The notes under the pieces are model-generated. The model ran no database searches, had not been told where the DNA came from, and was given only the letters and a program-made list of their open reading frames with translations. From Protula sp. h YS-2021 (Eukaryota; Annelida; Polychaeta; Sabellida; Serpulidae): a DNA stretch of 64,000 bases. Position 1 is the first letter of the stretch. Each line of letters opens with the position of its first letter. The position numbers and the translations under genes were made by a program. Positions 44,641 through 60,300 of this stretch are shown here, one piece after another. The stretch spans positions 52,461,103-52,525,102 of the forward strand of contig OX457031.1 in assembly GCA_949752745.1 (NCBI GenBank), written 5' to 3'.

Positions 44641-47600
44641 TCGAGATAATGGTAAACTTCCGGTGTTTCACCTTGATCATACGGGAAGAGGTCAAGGTCA
44701 CCAAAGTATTATCTTGAACAATTGCATCGAAGTAAATATAATGTAATCTCAAATAATCAAATTAAGTTTTCTAACCGTTTTCCAGATAATGATCAACTTC
44801 GGGTCTTTCACCTTGATCATACCGGAGGAGGTCAAGGTCACCAAAGTATTAACTTGAACAATTACATAGAAGTAAATATAATGTAATCTCAAATAATTAC
44901 ATTCAGTTTTCTAACCGTTTTCCAGATAATGATCAAATTCGGGTCTTTCACCTTGACCGTGACGCGGGAGGTTAAGGTCACCGCGATACCTCCTATATAA
45001 CGTCTTTCAGGCCGAAAGGGTCGAAAATAAGCTCCAAATCGCTCTATCTCTAACCGTTTTCGAGATAATTGTCAACTTCCGGTTTTTTCACCTTGATCAT
45101 AACGGAGGAGGTCAAGGTCACCGAGGTATTATCTTAAACAAGGACATCGAAGTAAATATAATGTAATCTCAAATAATCAAATTCAGTTTTCTAACCGATT
45201 TCAAGATAATGGTCAACTTCGGGTCTTTCACCTTGACCGTGACGGAGGCGGTTAAGGTCACTGCGATACCTCCTATATAACGTCTTTAAGGCCGACAGGG
45301 TCGAAAATAAGCTCCAAATCGCTCTATCTGTAACCGTTTTCGAGATAATGGTAAACTTCCGGTTTTTCACCTTGATCGTAACGGAGGAGGTCAAGGTCAC
45401 CAAGGTATTATCTTGAACAAAGACATCGAAGTAAATATAATGTAATGTCAAATAATCAAATTCAGTTTTCTAACCATTTTCGAGATAATGGTCAACTTCA
45501 GGTTTTTCACCTTGACCGTGACGGAGGACGTTAAGGTCACCGAGATACCTCTCATGTAACGTCTTTTAGGCCCAACGAGTCGAAAATAAGCTCAAAATTG
45601 CTCTATCTGTAACCGATTTCGAGATAATGGTCAACTTCCTGTTTTTCACCTTGATCATAACGGAGGAGGTCAAGGTCACCGAGGTTTTATCTTAAACAAG
45701 GACATCGAAGTAAATATAATGTAATCTCAAATAATCAAATTCAGTTTTCTAACCGTTTTCGAGATAATGGTCAACTTCCAATTTTTCACCTAGACCGCGA
45801 CGGAGGAAGTCAAGATCACCGAGATACCTCTTATATAACGTCTTTTAGGCACAAAGGGTCGAAAATAAGCTCAAAATCGCTCTATCTCTACAAGTTTTCG
45901 AGATAATTGTAAACTTCCCGTTTATCACCTTGATCAAAACGGAGGAGGTCAAGGTCACCGAAGTATTATCTTGAACAATTACATCGAAGTAAATGTAATG
46001 TAATTTCAAATAATCAAATTCAGTTTTCTAACCGTTTTCAAGATAATGATCAACTTCGAGTCTTTTACCTTGACCGTGACGGAGGAGGTTAATGTCACCG
46101 AGATAACTCCTATATAACATCTTTTAGGCCGTAAGGGTCGAAAATAAGCTCCAAATCGCTCTATCTGTAACCGTTTTCGAGATAGTGGTTAACTTCCGGT
46201 GTTTCACCTTGATCATAACGGAGGAGATCAAGGTCACCAAAGTATTATTTTGAACAATTACATGGAAGTAAATATAATGTAATCTCAAATAATCAAATTC
46301 AGTTTTCTAACCGATTTCAAGATAATGATCAACTTCGGGTCTTTCACCTTGAACGTGACGGACTAGGTTATGGTCACCGAGATACCTCCTATATAACGTC
46401 TTTTAGGCCGAAAGGGTCGAAAATAAGCTCCAAATCGCTCTATCTGTAACCGTTTTCGAGATAATGGTAAACTTCCGGTGTTTCACCTTGATCATACGGG
46501 AAGAGGTCAAGGTCACCAAAGTATTATCTTGAACAATTGCATCGAAGTAAATATAATGTAATCTCAAATAATCAAATTAAGTTTTCTAACCGTTTTCCAG
46601 ATAATGATCAACTTCGGGTCTTTCACCTTGATCATACCGGAGGAGGTCAAGGTCACCAAAGTATTAACTTGAACAATTACATAGAAGTAAATATAATGTA
46701 ATCTCAAATAATTACATTCAGTTTTCTAACCGTTTTCCAGATAATGATCAAATTCGGGTCTTTCACCTTGACCGTGACGCGGGAGGTTAAGGTCACCGCG
46801 ATACCTCCTATATAACGTCTTTCAGGCCGAAAGGGTCGAAAATAAGCTCCAAATCGCTCTATCTCTAACCGTTTTCGAGATAATTGTCAACTTCCGGTTT
46901 TTTCACCTTGATCATAACGGAGGAGGTCAAGGTCACCGAGGTATTATCTTAAACAAGGACATCGAAGTAAATATAATGTAATCTCAAATAATCAAATTCA
47001 GTTTTCTAACCGATTTCAAGATAATGGTCAACTTCGGGTCTTTCACCTTGACCGTGACGGAGGCGGTTAAGGTCACTGCGATACCTCCTATATAACGTCT
47101 TTAAGGCCGACAGGGTCGAAAATAAGCTCCAAATCGCTCTATCTGTAACCGTTTTCGAGATAATGGTAAACTTCCGGTTTTTCACCTTGATCGTAACGGA
47201 GGAGGTCAAGGTCACCAAGGTATTATCTTGAACAAGGACATCGAAGTAAATATAATGTGATCTCAAATAATCAAATTCAGTTTTCTAACCGTTTTCGAGA
47301 TAATGATCAACTTCCGATTTTTCACCTAGACCGCGACGTAAGAGGTCAAGGTCACCGAGATACCTCTTATATAACGTCTTTTAGGCACAAAGGGTCGAAA
47401 ATAAGCTCAAAATCGCTCTATCTCTAACCGTTTTCGAGATAATGGTAAACTTCCGGTTGTTCACCTTGATCATAACAGAGAAGGTCAAAGTCACCGAGGT
47501 ATTATCTTGAACAAAGACATCGAAGTAAATATAATGTAATGTCAAATAATCAAATTCAGTTTTCTAACCATTTTCGAGATAATGGTCAACTTCAGGTTTT

Positions 47601-50600
47601 TCACCTTGACCGTGACGGAGGACGTTAAGGTCACCGAGATACCTCTCATGTAACGTCTTTTAGGCCCAACGAGTCGAAAATAAGCTCAAAATTGCTCTAT
47701 CTGTAACCGATTTCGAGATAATGGTCAACTTCCTGTTTTTCACCTTGATCATAACGGAGGAGGTCAAGGTCACCGAGGTTTTATCTTAAACAAGGACATC
47801 GAAGTAAATATAATGTAATCTCAAATAATCAAATTCAGTTTTCTAACCGTTTTCGAGATAATGGTCAACTTCCAATTTTTCACCTAGACCGCGACGGAGG
47901 AAGTCAAGATCACCGAGATACCTCTTATATAACGTCTTTTAGGCACAAAGGGTCGAAAATAAGCTCAAAATCGCTCTATCTCTACAAGTTTTCGAGATAA
48001 TTGTAAACTTCCCGTTTATCACCTTGATCAAAACGGAGGAGGTCAAGGTCACCGAAGTATTATCTTGAACAATTACATCGAAGTAAATGTAATGTAATTT
48101 CAAATAATCAAATTCAGTTTTCTAACCGTTTTCAAGATAATGATCAACTTCGAGTCTTTTACCTTGACCGTGACGGAGGAGGTTAATGTCACCGAGATAA
48201 CTCCTATATAACATCTTTTAGGCCGTAAGGGTCGAAAATAAGCTCCAAATCGCTCTATCTGTAACCGTTTTCGAGATAGTGGTTAACTTCCGGTGTTTCA
48301 CCTTGATCATAACGGAGGAGATCAAGGTCACCAAAGTATTATTTTGAACAATTACATGGAAGTAAATATAATGTAATCTCAAATAATCAAATTCAGTTTT
48401 CTAACCGATTTCAAGATAATGATCAACTTCGGGTCTTTCACCATGAACTTGACGGACTAGGTTATGGTCACCGAGATACCTCCTATATAACGTCTTTAAG
48501 GCCAACAGGGTCGAAAATAAGCTCCAAATCGCTCTATCTGTAACCGTTTTCGAGATAATGGTAAACTTCCGGTGTTTCACCTTGATCATAACGGAGGAGA
48601 TCAAGGTCACCAAGGTATTATTTTGAACAATTACATGGAAGTAAATATAATGTTATCTCAAATAATCAAATTCAGTTTTCTAACCGATTTCAAGATAATG
48701 ATCAACTTCGGGTCTTTCACCTTGAACGTGACGGACTAGGTTAAGGTCACCGAGATACCTCCTATATAACGTCTTTAAGGCCAACAGGGTCGAAAATAAG
48801 CTCCAAATCGCTCTATCTGTAACCGTTTTCGAGATAATGGTAAACTTCCTGTTTTTCACCTTGATCGTAACGGAGGAGGTCAAGGTCACCAAGGTATTAT
48901 CTTGAACAAGGACATCGAAGTAAATATAATGTAATCTCAAATAATCAAATTCAGTTTTCGAACCGTTTCGGAGATAATGATCAACTTCCGGTTTCTCACC
49001 TTGACCGTGACGGAGGAGGTTAAGTTCACCGAGATACCTCCTATATAACGTTTTTAGGCCCAAAGGGTCGAAAAAAAGCTCAAAATCACTCTATCTGTAA
49101 CCGATTTCGAGATAATGGTCAACTTCCTGTTTTTCACCTTGATCATAACGGAGGAGGTCAAGGTCACCGAGGTTTTATCTTAAACAAGGACATCGAAGTA
49201 AATATAATGTAATCTCAAATAATCAAATTCAGTTTTCTAACCGTTTTCGAGATAATGGTCAACTTCCAATTTTTCACCTAGACCGCGACGGAGGAAGTCA
49301 AGATCACCGAGATACCTCTTATATAACGTCTTTTAGGCACAAAGGGTCGAAAATAAGCTCAAAATCGCTCTATCTCTACAAGTTTTCGAGATAATTGTAA
49401 ACTTCCCGTTTATCACCTTGATCAAAACGGAGGAGGTCAAGGTCACCGAAGTATTATCTTGAACAATTACATCGAAGTAAATGTAATGTAATTTCAAATA
49501 ATCAAATTCAGTTTTCTAACCGTTTTCAAGATAATGATCAACTTCGAGTCTTTTACCTTGACCGTGACGGAGGAGGTTAATGTCACCGAGATAACTCCTA
49601 TATAACATCTTTTAGGCCGTAAGGGTCGAAAATAAGCTCCAAATCGCTCTATCTGTAACCGTTTTCGAGATAGTGGTTAACTTCCGGTGTTTCACCTTGA
49701 TCATAACGGAGGAGATCAAGGTCACCAAAGTATTATTTTGAACAATTACATGGAAGTAAATATAATGTAATCTCAAATAATCAAATTCAGTTTTCTAACC
49801 GATTTCAAGATAATGATCAACTTCGGGTCTTTCACCTTGAACGTGACGGACTAGGTTATGGTCACCGAGATACCTCCTATATAACGTCTTTTAGGCCGAA
49901 AGGGTCGAAAATAAGCTCCAAATCGCTCTATCTGTAACCGTTTTCGAGATAATGGTAAACTTCCGGTGTTTCACCTTGATCATACGGGAAGAGGTCAAGG
50001 TCACCAAAGTATTATCTTGAACAATTGCATCGAAGTAAATATAATGTAATCTCAAATAATCAAATTAAGTTTTCTAACCGTTTTCCAGATAATGATCAAC
50101 TTCGGGTCTTTCACCTTGATCATACCGGAGGAGGTCAAGGTCACCAAAGTATTAACTTGAACAATTACATAGAAGTAAATATAATGTAATCTCAAATAAT
50201 TACATTCAGTTTTCTAACCGTTTTCCAGATAATGATCAAATTCGGGTCTTTCACCTTGACCGTGACGCGGGAGGTTAAGGTCACCGCGATACCTCCTATA
50301 TAACGTCTTTCAGGCCGAAAGGGTCGAAAATAAGCTCCAAATCGCTCTATCTCTAACCGTTTTCGAGATAATTGTCAACTTCCGGTTTTTTCACCTTGAT
50401 CATAACGGAGGAGGTCAAGGTCACCGAGGTATTATCTTAAACAAGGACATCGAAGTAAATATAATGTAATCTCAAATAATCAAATTCAGTTTTCTAACCG
50501 ATTTCAAGATAATGGTCAACTTCGGGTCTTTCACCTTGACCGTGACGGAGGCGGTTAAGGTCACTGCGATACCTCCTATATAACGTCTTTAAGGCCGACA

Positions 50601-53100
50601 GGGTCGAAAATAAGCTCCAAATCGCTCTATCTGTAACCGTTTTCGAGATAATGGTCAACTTCCTGTTTTTCACCTTGATCATAACGGAGGAGGTCAAGGT
50701 CACCGAGGTTTTATCTTAAACAAGGACATCGAAGTAAATATAATGTAATCTCAAATAATCAAATTAAGTTTTCTAACCGTTTTCCAGATAATGATCAACT
50801 TCGGGTCTTTCACCTTGATCATACCGGAGGAGGTCAAGGTCACCAAAGTATTAACTTGAACAATTACATAGAAGTAAATATAATGTAATCTCAAATAATT
50901 ACATTCAGTTTTCTAACCGTTTTCCAGATAATGATCAAATTCGGGTCTTTCACCTTGATCGTGACGCGGGAGGTTAAGGTCACCGCGATACCTCCTATAT
51001 AACGTCTTTCAGGCCGAAAGGGTCGAAAATAAGCTCCAAATCGCTCTATCTCTAACCGTTTTCGAGATAATTGTCAACTTCCGGTTTTTTCACCTTGATC
51101 ATAACGGAGGAGGTCAAGGTCACCGAGGTATTATCTTAAACAAGGACATCGAAGTAAATATAATGTAATCTCAAATAATCAAATTCAGTTTTCTAACCGA
51201 TTTCAAGATAATGGTCAACTTCGGGTCTTTCACCTTGACCGTGACGGAGGCGGTTAAGGTCACTGCGATACCTCCTATATAACGTCTTTAAGGCCGACAG
51301 GGTCGAAAATAAGCTCCAAATCGCTCTATCTGTAACCGTTTTCGAGATAATGGTAAACTTCCGGTTTTTCACCTTGATCGTAACGGAGGAGGTCAAGGTC
51401 ACCAAGGTATTATCTTGAACAAGGACATCGAAGTAAATATAATGTGATCTCAAATAATCAAATTCAGTTTTCTAACCGTTTTCGAGATAATGATCAACTT
51501 CCGATTTTTCACCTAGACCGCGACGTAAGAGGTCAAGGTCACCGAGATACCTCTTATATAACGTCTTTTAGGCACAAAGGGTCGAAAATAGGCTCAAAAT
51601 CGCTCTATCTCTAACCGTTTTCGAGATAATGGTAAACTTCCGGTTGTTCACCTTGATCATAACAGAGAAGGTCAAAGTCACCGAGGTATTATCTTGAACA
51701 AAGACATCGAAGTAAATATAATGTAATGTCAAATAATCAAATTCAGTTTTCTAACCGTTTTCGAGATAATGGTCAACTTCCAATTTTTCACCTAGACCGC
51801 GACGGAGGAAGTCAAGATCACCGAGATACCTCTTATATAACGTCTTTTAGGCACAAAGGGTCGAAAATAAGCTCAAAATCGCTCTATCTCTACAAGTTTT
51901 CGAGATAATTGTAAACTTCCCGTTTATCACCTTGATCAAAACGGAGGAGGTCAAGGTCACCGAAGTATTATCTTGAACAATTACATCGAAGTAAATGTAA
52001 TGTAATTTCAAATAATCAAATTCAGTTTTCTAACCGTTTTCAAGATAATGATCAACTTCGAGTCTTTTACCTTGACCGTGACGGAGGAGGTTAATGTCAC
52101 CGAGATAACTCCTATATAACATCTTTTAGGCCGTAAGGGTCGAAAATAAGCTCCAAATCGCTCTATCTGTAACCGTTTTCGAGATAGTGGTTAACTTCCG
52201 GTGTTTCACCTTGATCATAACGGAGGAGATCAAGGTCACCAAAGTATTATTTTGAACAATTACATGGAAGTAAATATAATGTAATCTCAAATAATCAAAT
52301 TCAGTTTTCTAACCGATTTCAAGATAATGATCAACTTCGGGTCTTTCACCATGAACGTGACGGACTAGGTTATGGTCACCGAGATACCTCCTATATAACG
52401 TCTTTAAGGCCAACAGGGTCGAAAATAAGCTCCAAATCGCTCTATCTGTAACCGTTTTCGAGATAATGGTAAACTTCCGGTGTTTCACCTTGATCATAAC
52501 GGAGGAGATCAAGGTCACCAAGGTATTATTTTGAACAATTACATGGAAGTAAATATAATGTTATCTCAAATAATCAAATTCAGTTTTCTAACCGATTTCA
52601 AGATAATGATCAACTTCGGGTCTTTCACCTTGAACGTGACGGACTAGGTTAAGGTCACCGAGATACCTCCTATATAACGTCTTTAAGGCCAACAGGGTCG
52701 AAAATAAGCTCCAAATCGCTCTATCTGTAACCGTTTTCGAGATAATGGTAAACTTCCGGTTTTTCACCTTGATCGTAACGGAGGAGGTCAAGGTCACCAA
52801 GGTATTATCTTGAACAAGGACATCGAAGTAAATATAATGTAATCTCAAATAATCAAATTCAGTTTTCGAACCGTTTCGGAGATAATGATCAACTTCCGGT
52901 TTCTCACCTTGACCGTGACGGAGGAGGTTAAGTTCACCGAGATACCTCCTATATAACGTTTTTAGGCCCAAAGGGTCGAAAAAAAGCTCAAAATCACTCT
53001 ATCTGTAACCGATTTCGAGAAAATGGTAAACTTCCGGTTTTTCACCTTGATCGTAACGGAGGAGGTCAAGGTCACCAAGGTATTATCTTGAACAAGGACA
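44641..53100. repeat. Long near-identical duplications in the left half of the satellite
   Basis: Rare variants recur at fixed distances. The CATACGGGAAGAGG variant occurs near 44,679, 46,494 and 49,982, offsets 1,815 and 3,488. The block near 47,006 recurs 4,187 bp later at 51,193, and the block near 48,401 recurs 3,908 bp later at 52,309. These equal 13, 25, 30 and 28 subunits. The copies are nearly identical, so unequal exchange has spread multi-subunit blocks recently. Confidence 0.85.
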
Positions 53101-56100
53101 TCGAACTAAACATAATGTAATCTCAAATAATCAAATTCAGTTTTCTAACCGTGTTCGAGATAATGATCAACCTCGGGTCTTTCACCTTGAGCGTGACGGA
53201 GGAGGTTATTGTCACCGCGATACCTCCTATATTAAATCTTTTAGGCCGAAAGGGTCGAAAATAAGCTCAAAATCACTCTATCTGTAACCGTTTTCGAGAT
53301 AATTATCAACTTCCGCTTTTTCACCTTGATCTTATCGGAGGAGGTCAAGGTCACCGAGGTATTATCTTAAACAAGGACATCGAAGTAAATATAATGTAAT
53401 CTCAAATAATCAAATTCAGTTTTCTAACCGTTTGCGAGATAATGATCAACTTCGGGTCTTTCACCTAGACACTCACGGAGGAGGTTAAGGTCACCGCGAT
53501 ACCTCTTATATAACGTCTTTTAGGCCGAAAGGGTCAAAAATAAGCTCCGAATCGCTCTATCTGTAACCGTTTTCGAGATAATTGTCAACTTCTGGTTTTT
53601 CACCTTGATCTTATAGGAGGAGGTCAAAGTCACCGAGGTATTATCTTAAACAAGGACATCGAAGTAAATATAATGTAATCTCAAATAATCAAATTCAGTT
53701 TTCTAACCGTTTTCGAGATAATGATCAACTTCCGGTTTTTGACATAGACCGTGACGGAGGAGGTTAAGGTCACCAAGATACCACCTGTATAACGTCTTTT
53801 AGGCACAAAGGGTCGAAAATAAGCTCAAAATCACTCTTTCTCTAACCGTTTTCGAGATAATGGTAAACTTCTTGTTTTTCACCTTGATCATAACAGAGGA
53901 GGTCAAGGTTACCGAGGTATTATCTTGAACAAGGACATCGAAGTAAATATAATGTGATCTCAAATAATCAAATTCAGTTTTCTAACCGTTTTCGAGATAA
54001 TGGTCAACTTCCGATTTTTCACCTAGACCGCGAAGGAGGAGGTCAAGATCACCGAGATACCTCTTATATAACGTCTTTTAGGCACAAAGGGTCGAAAATA
54101 AGCTCAAAATCGCTCTATCTCTACAAGTTTTCGAGATAATTGTAAACTTCCGGTTTATCACCTTGATCAAAACTGAGGAGGTCAAGGTCACCGAAGTATT
54201 ATCTTGAACAATTACATCGAAGTAAATGTAATGTAATTTCAAATAATCAAATTCAGTTTTCTAACCGTTTTCAAGATAATGATCAACTTCGGGTCTTTAA
54301 CCTTGACTGTGACGGAGGAGGTTAATGTCACCGAGATAACTCCTATATAACATCTTTTAGGCCGAAAGGGTCGAAAATAAGCTCCAAATCGCTCTATCTG
54401 TAACCGTTTTCGAGATAATGGTAAACTTCCTGTTTTTCACCTTGATCATAACGGAGAAGGTCAAGGTCACCAAGGTATTATCTTGAACAAGGACATCGAA
54501 GTAAATATAATGTGATCTCAAATAATCAAATTCATTTTCTAACCGTTTTCGAGATAATGATCAACTTCCGATTTTTCACCTAGACCGTGACGTAGGAGGT
54601 CAAAGTCACCGAGATACCTCTTATATAACGTCTTTTAGGCCCAGCGAGTCGAAAATAAGCTCCAAAATTGCTCTATCTGTAGCCGTTTTCGAGATAATGG
54701 TAAACTTCCTGTTTTTCACCTTGATCATAACGGAGGAGGTCAAGATCACCGAGGTATTATCTTGAACAAGGACATCGAAGTAAATATAATACGATCTCAA
54801 ATAATCAAATTCAGTTTTCTAACCGTTTTCGAGATAATGATCAATTTCGGGTTTTTCACCTAGACCGTGACGGAGGAGGTCAAAGTCACCGAGATACCTC
54901 TTATATAACGTCTTTTAGGCACAAAGGGTCGAAAATAAGCTCAAAATCACTCTATCTCTAAAAGTTTTCGAGATAATTGTAAACTTCCGGTTTATCACCT
55001 TGGTCATAACCGAGGAGGTCAAGGTCACCGAAGTATTATCTTGAACAAGGACACGATGTAAATATAATGTAATCTCAAATAATCAAAGTCAGCTTTCTAA
55101 CCGTTTTCGAGATAATGGTCAACTTCCGATTTTTCACCTAGACCGTGACGGAGGAGGTCAATGTCACCGAGATACCTCTTATATAACGTCTTTTAGGCAC
55201 AAAGGGTCGAAAATAACCTCAAAACCACTCTATATCTAACCGTTTTCGAGATAATACTAAACTTCCGGTTTATCACCTTGATCAGAACAGAGAAGGTCAA
55301 GGTCACCAAAGTATTAGCTTGAACAATTACATCGAAGTAAATGTAATGTAATCTCAAATAATAAAATTCAGTTTTCTAACCGTTTTTGAGATAATGATCA
55401 ACTTCGAGTCTTTTACCTTGACTGTGACGGAGGAGGTTTAGGTCACCGAGATACCTCCTATATAACATCTTTTAGGCCGAAAGGGTCTAAAATAAGCTCC
55501 AAATCGCTCCATCTGTAACCGTTTTCGAGATATTGGTAAACTTCCAGCTTTTCACCTTGATCATAACGGAGGAGGTGAAGGTCACCGAAGTATTATCTTG
55601 AACAAGGACACGAAGTAAATGTAATGTAATCTCAAATAATCAAAGTCAGTTTTCTAACCGTTTTCGAGATAATGGACAACTTCCGATTTTTCACCTAGAC
55701 CGTGACGGAGGAGGTCAAGGTCACCGAGATACCTCTTATATAACGTCGTTGAGGCTCAAAGACTCAAAATTAAGTTCTAAATCGCTCCATCTGTAAATGT
55801 TTTCGAGATAATTGTAAACTTGCTGTTTTTCACCTTGATCATAACGGAGGAGGTCAAAGTCACCGAGATACCTCTTATATAACTTCTTTTAGGCACAAAG
55901 GGTCGAAAATAACCTCAAAACCACTCTATATCTAACCGTTTTCGAGATAATACTAAACTTCCGGTTTATCACCTTGATCAGAACAGAGGAGGTCAAGGTC
56001 ACCGAAGTATTATCTTGAACAATTACATCGAAGTAAATGTAATGTAATTTCAAATAATCAAATTCAGTTTTCTATCCGATTTCGAGATAATAATCAACTT

Positions 56101-57389
56101 CCGATTTTTCACCTTGACCGTGACGGAGGAGGTTAAGGTCACCGAGATACCTCCTATATAACGTCTTTTAGGCCGAAAGGGTCAAAAATAAGCTCCAAAT
56201 CGCTCTATCTGTAACCGTTTTCGAGATAATGGTCAACTTCTGGTTTTTCACCTTGATCTTATAGGAGGAGGTCAAAGTCACCGAGGTATTATCTTAAACA
56301 AGGACATCGAAGTAAATATAATGTAATCTCTAATAATCAAATTCAGTTTTCTAACCTTTTTCAAGATAATGATCAACTTCCGGTTTTTGACCTAGACCGT
56401 GACGGAGGAGGTTAAGGTCACCAAGATACCACCTATATAACGTCTTTTAGGCACAAAGGGTCGAAAATAAGCTCAAAATCACTCTTTCTCTAACCGTTTT
56501 CGAGATAATGGTAAACTTCCTGTTTTTCACCTTGATCATAACGGAGGAGGTCAAGGTTACCGAGGTATTATCTTGAACAAGGACATCGAAGCAAATTTAA
56601 TGTAATCTCAAATAATCAAATTCAGTTTTCTAACCGTTTTCGAGATAATGGTCAACTTTCTATTTTTAACCTTGACCGTAACGGAGGAGGTCAAGATCAC
56701 CGAGATACCTCTTATATAACGTCTTTTAGGCACAAAGGGTCGAAAATAACCTCAAAACCACTCTATATCTAACCGTTTTCGAGATAATACTAAACTTCCG
56801 GTTTATCACCTTGATCAGAACAGAGGAGGTCAGGCTCACCAAAGTATTATCTTGAACAATTACATCGAAGTAAATGTAATGTAATCTCAAATAATCAAAT
56901 TCAGTTTTGTAACCGTTTTTGAGATAATGATCAACTTCGAGTCTTTTCCCTTGACTGTGACGCAGGAGGTTGAGGTCACCGAGATACCTCCTATATAACA
57001 TCTTTTAGGCCGAAAGGGTCGAAAATAAGCTCCAAATCGCTCTATCTGTAACCGTTTTCGAGATAATGGTAAATTTCCTGTTTTAAACCTTGATCATAAC
57101 AGAAAAGGTCAAAGTCACCGAGGTATTATCTTGAACAAGGACATCGAACTAAATATAATGTAATGTCAAATAATCAAATTCAGTTTTCTAACCGTTTTCG
57201 AGATAATGGTCAACTTCGGGTTTTTCACCTTGACCGTGACGGAGCAGGTTAAGGTCACCGTGATACCTCTTATATAACGTCTTTTAGGCCCAACGAGTCG
57301 AAAATAAGCTCAAAATCGCTCTATCTGTAACCGTTTTCGAGATAATGGTCAACTTCCTGTTTTTCACCTTGATCATAACGGAGGAGGTC

Positions 57390-60300
57390 AAGGTCACCGA
57401 GGTATTATCTTGAACAAGGACATCGAAGTAAATATAATGTAATCTCAAATAATCAAATTCAGTTTTCTAACCGTTTTCGAGATAATGATCAACTTCCGAT
57501 TATTCACCTAGACCTTGACGGAGGAGGTCAAAGTCACCGAGATACCTCCTATATAACGTCTTTTAGGCACAAAGGGTCGAAAATAAGCTCAAAATTACTC
57601 TACCTCTAACCGTTTTCGAGATAGTTTTAAACTTCCTGTTTTTCACCTTGATCATAACGGAGGAGGTCAAGCACACCCAGGTACCTCTTATATAACGTCT
57701 TTTAGGCCCTACGAGTCGAAAATAAGCTCAAAATCGCTCTATATGTAACCGTTTTCGAGATAATGGTAAACCTCCTGTTTTTCACCTTGATCATAACGGA
57801 GGAGGTCAAGGTCACCAAGGCATTATCTTGAACAAGGACATCGAAGTAAATATATTGTAATCTCAAATAATCAAATTCAGTTTTCTAACCGTTTTCGAGA
57901 TAATGATCAACTTCCGATTATTCACCTAGACCTTGACGGAGGAGGTCAAAGTCACCGAGATACCTCCTATATAACGCCTTCTAGGCCCAAAGAGTCGAAA
58001 ATAAGTTCAAAATCGCTCTATCTGTAAATGTTTTCGAGATATTGGTCAATTTTTGGCTTTTAGCCTTGATCATAACGGAGGAGGTCAAGGTCACCAAGGC
58101 ATTATCTTGAACAATGGCATCGAAGTAAATATAATGTAATGTCAAATAATCAAATTCATTTTTCTAACCGTTTTCGAGATAATGGTCAACTTCGGGTTTT
58201 TCACCTTGACCGTGACGGAGGAGGTTAAGGTCACCGAGATACCTCTTATATAACGTCTTTTAAGCCCAAGGAGTCGAAAACAAGCTCAAAATCGCTCTAT
58301 CTGTAACCGTTTTCGAGATAATGGTCAACTTCAGGTTTTTCACCTTGACCGTGACGAAGGAGGTTAAGGTCACCGAGATACCTCTTAAAAAACGTCTTTT
58401 AGGCCGAAACTGTGGAAAATGAGCTGAAAATCACTCTGTCTCTAACCGTTTTCGAGATAATTGTAAACTTAAGGTTTATCACCTTGACCATATCGGAGGA
58501 GGTCAAGGTCACCGAGGTATTATCTTGAACATGGACATCGAAGTAAATATAATGTAATTTCAAATAATCAAATACAGTTTTCTAACCGTTTTCGAGATAA
58601 TGGTCAACATCGAGTTTTTCACCTTGACCGTGACGAAGGAGGTTGAGGTCACCGAGATACCTCCTATGTAACGCCTTCTAGGCCCAAAGAGTCGAAAATA
58701 AGTTCAAAATCGCTCTATCTGTAAATGTTTTCGAGATAATGGTCAATTTTTGGCTTTTCACCTTGATCATAACGGAGGAGGTCAAGGTCACCAAGGCATT
58801 ATCTTGAACAATGGCATCGAAGTAAATATAATGTAATGTCAAATAATCAAATTCATTTTTCTAACCGTTTTCGAGATAATGGTCAACTTCGGGTTTTTCA
58901 CCTTGACCGTGACGGAGGAGGTTAAGGTCACCGAGATACCTCTTATATAACGTCTTTTAAGCCCAAGGAGTCGAAAATAAGCTCAAAATCGCTCTATCTG
59001 TAACCGTTTTCGAGATAATGGTCAACTTCGGGTTTTTCACCTTGACCATGACGAAGGAGGTTAAGGTCACCGAGATACCTCTTAAATAACGTCTTTTAGG
59101 CCGAAACTGTGGAAAATGAGCTGAAAATCACTCTTTCTTTAACCGTTTTCGAGATAATTGTAAACTTAAGGTTTATCACCTTGACCATATCGGAGGAGGT
59201 CAAGGTCACCGAGGTATTATCTTGAACATGGACATCGAAGTAAATATAATGTAATTTCAAATAATCAAATACAGTTTTCTAACCGTTTTCGAGATAATGG
59301 TCAACATCGAGTTTTTCACCTTGACCGTGACGAAGGAGGTTGAGGTCACCGAGATACCTCCTATATAACGTCTTTTAGGCCGAAAGGGTCGAAAATAAGC
59401 TCCAAATCGCTCTATCTGTAACCGTTTTCGAGATATTGGTCAACATGCGGTTTTTCACCTTGATCATAACGGAGGAGGTCAAGGTCACCGAGGTATTATC
59501 TTGAACAAGGACATCGAAGTAAATATAATGTAATCTCAAATAATCAAATTCATTTTTGTAACCGTTTTCGAGATAATGGTCAAATTCCTTTTCTTCACCT
59601 TGACCGTGACGGAAGAGGTTAAGGTCACCGAGATACCTCTTATACAACGTCTTTTAGGCACAAAGGGTCGAAAATAAGCTCAAAATCACTCTATCTCTAA
59701 CCGTTTTCGAGACAATGGTCAACATCCAGCTTTTCACCTTGATCATAACGGAGGAGGTCAAGGTCACCGAGGTATTATCTTGAACAAGGACATCGAAGTA
59801 AATATAATGTAATCTCAAATAATCAAATTCAGTTTTCTAACCGTTTTCGAGATAATGATCAACTTCCGATTATTCACCTAGACCTTGACGGAGGAGGTCA
59901 AAGTCACCGAGATACCTCCTATATAACGTCTTTTAGGCACAAAGGGTCGAAAATAAGCTCAAAATTACTCTACCTCTAACCGTTTTCGAGATAGTTTTAA
60001 ACTTCCTGTTTTTCACCTTGATCATAACGGAGGAGGTCAAGCACACCCAGGTACCTCTTATATAACGTCTTTTAGGCCCTACGAGTCGAAAATAAGCTCA
60101 AAATCGCTCTATATGTAACCGTTTTCGAGATAATGGTAAACCTCCTGTTTTTCACCTTGATCATAACGGAGGAGGTCAAGGTCACCAAGGCATTATCTTG
60201 AACAAGGACATCGAAGTAAATATATTGTAATCTCAAATAATCAAATTCATTTTTCTAACCGTTTTCGAGATAATGATCAACTTCCGATTATTCACCTAGA

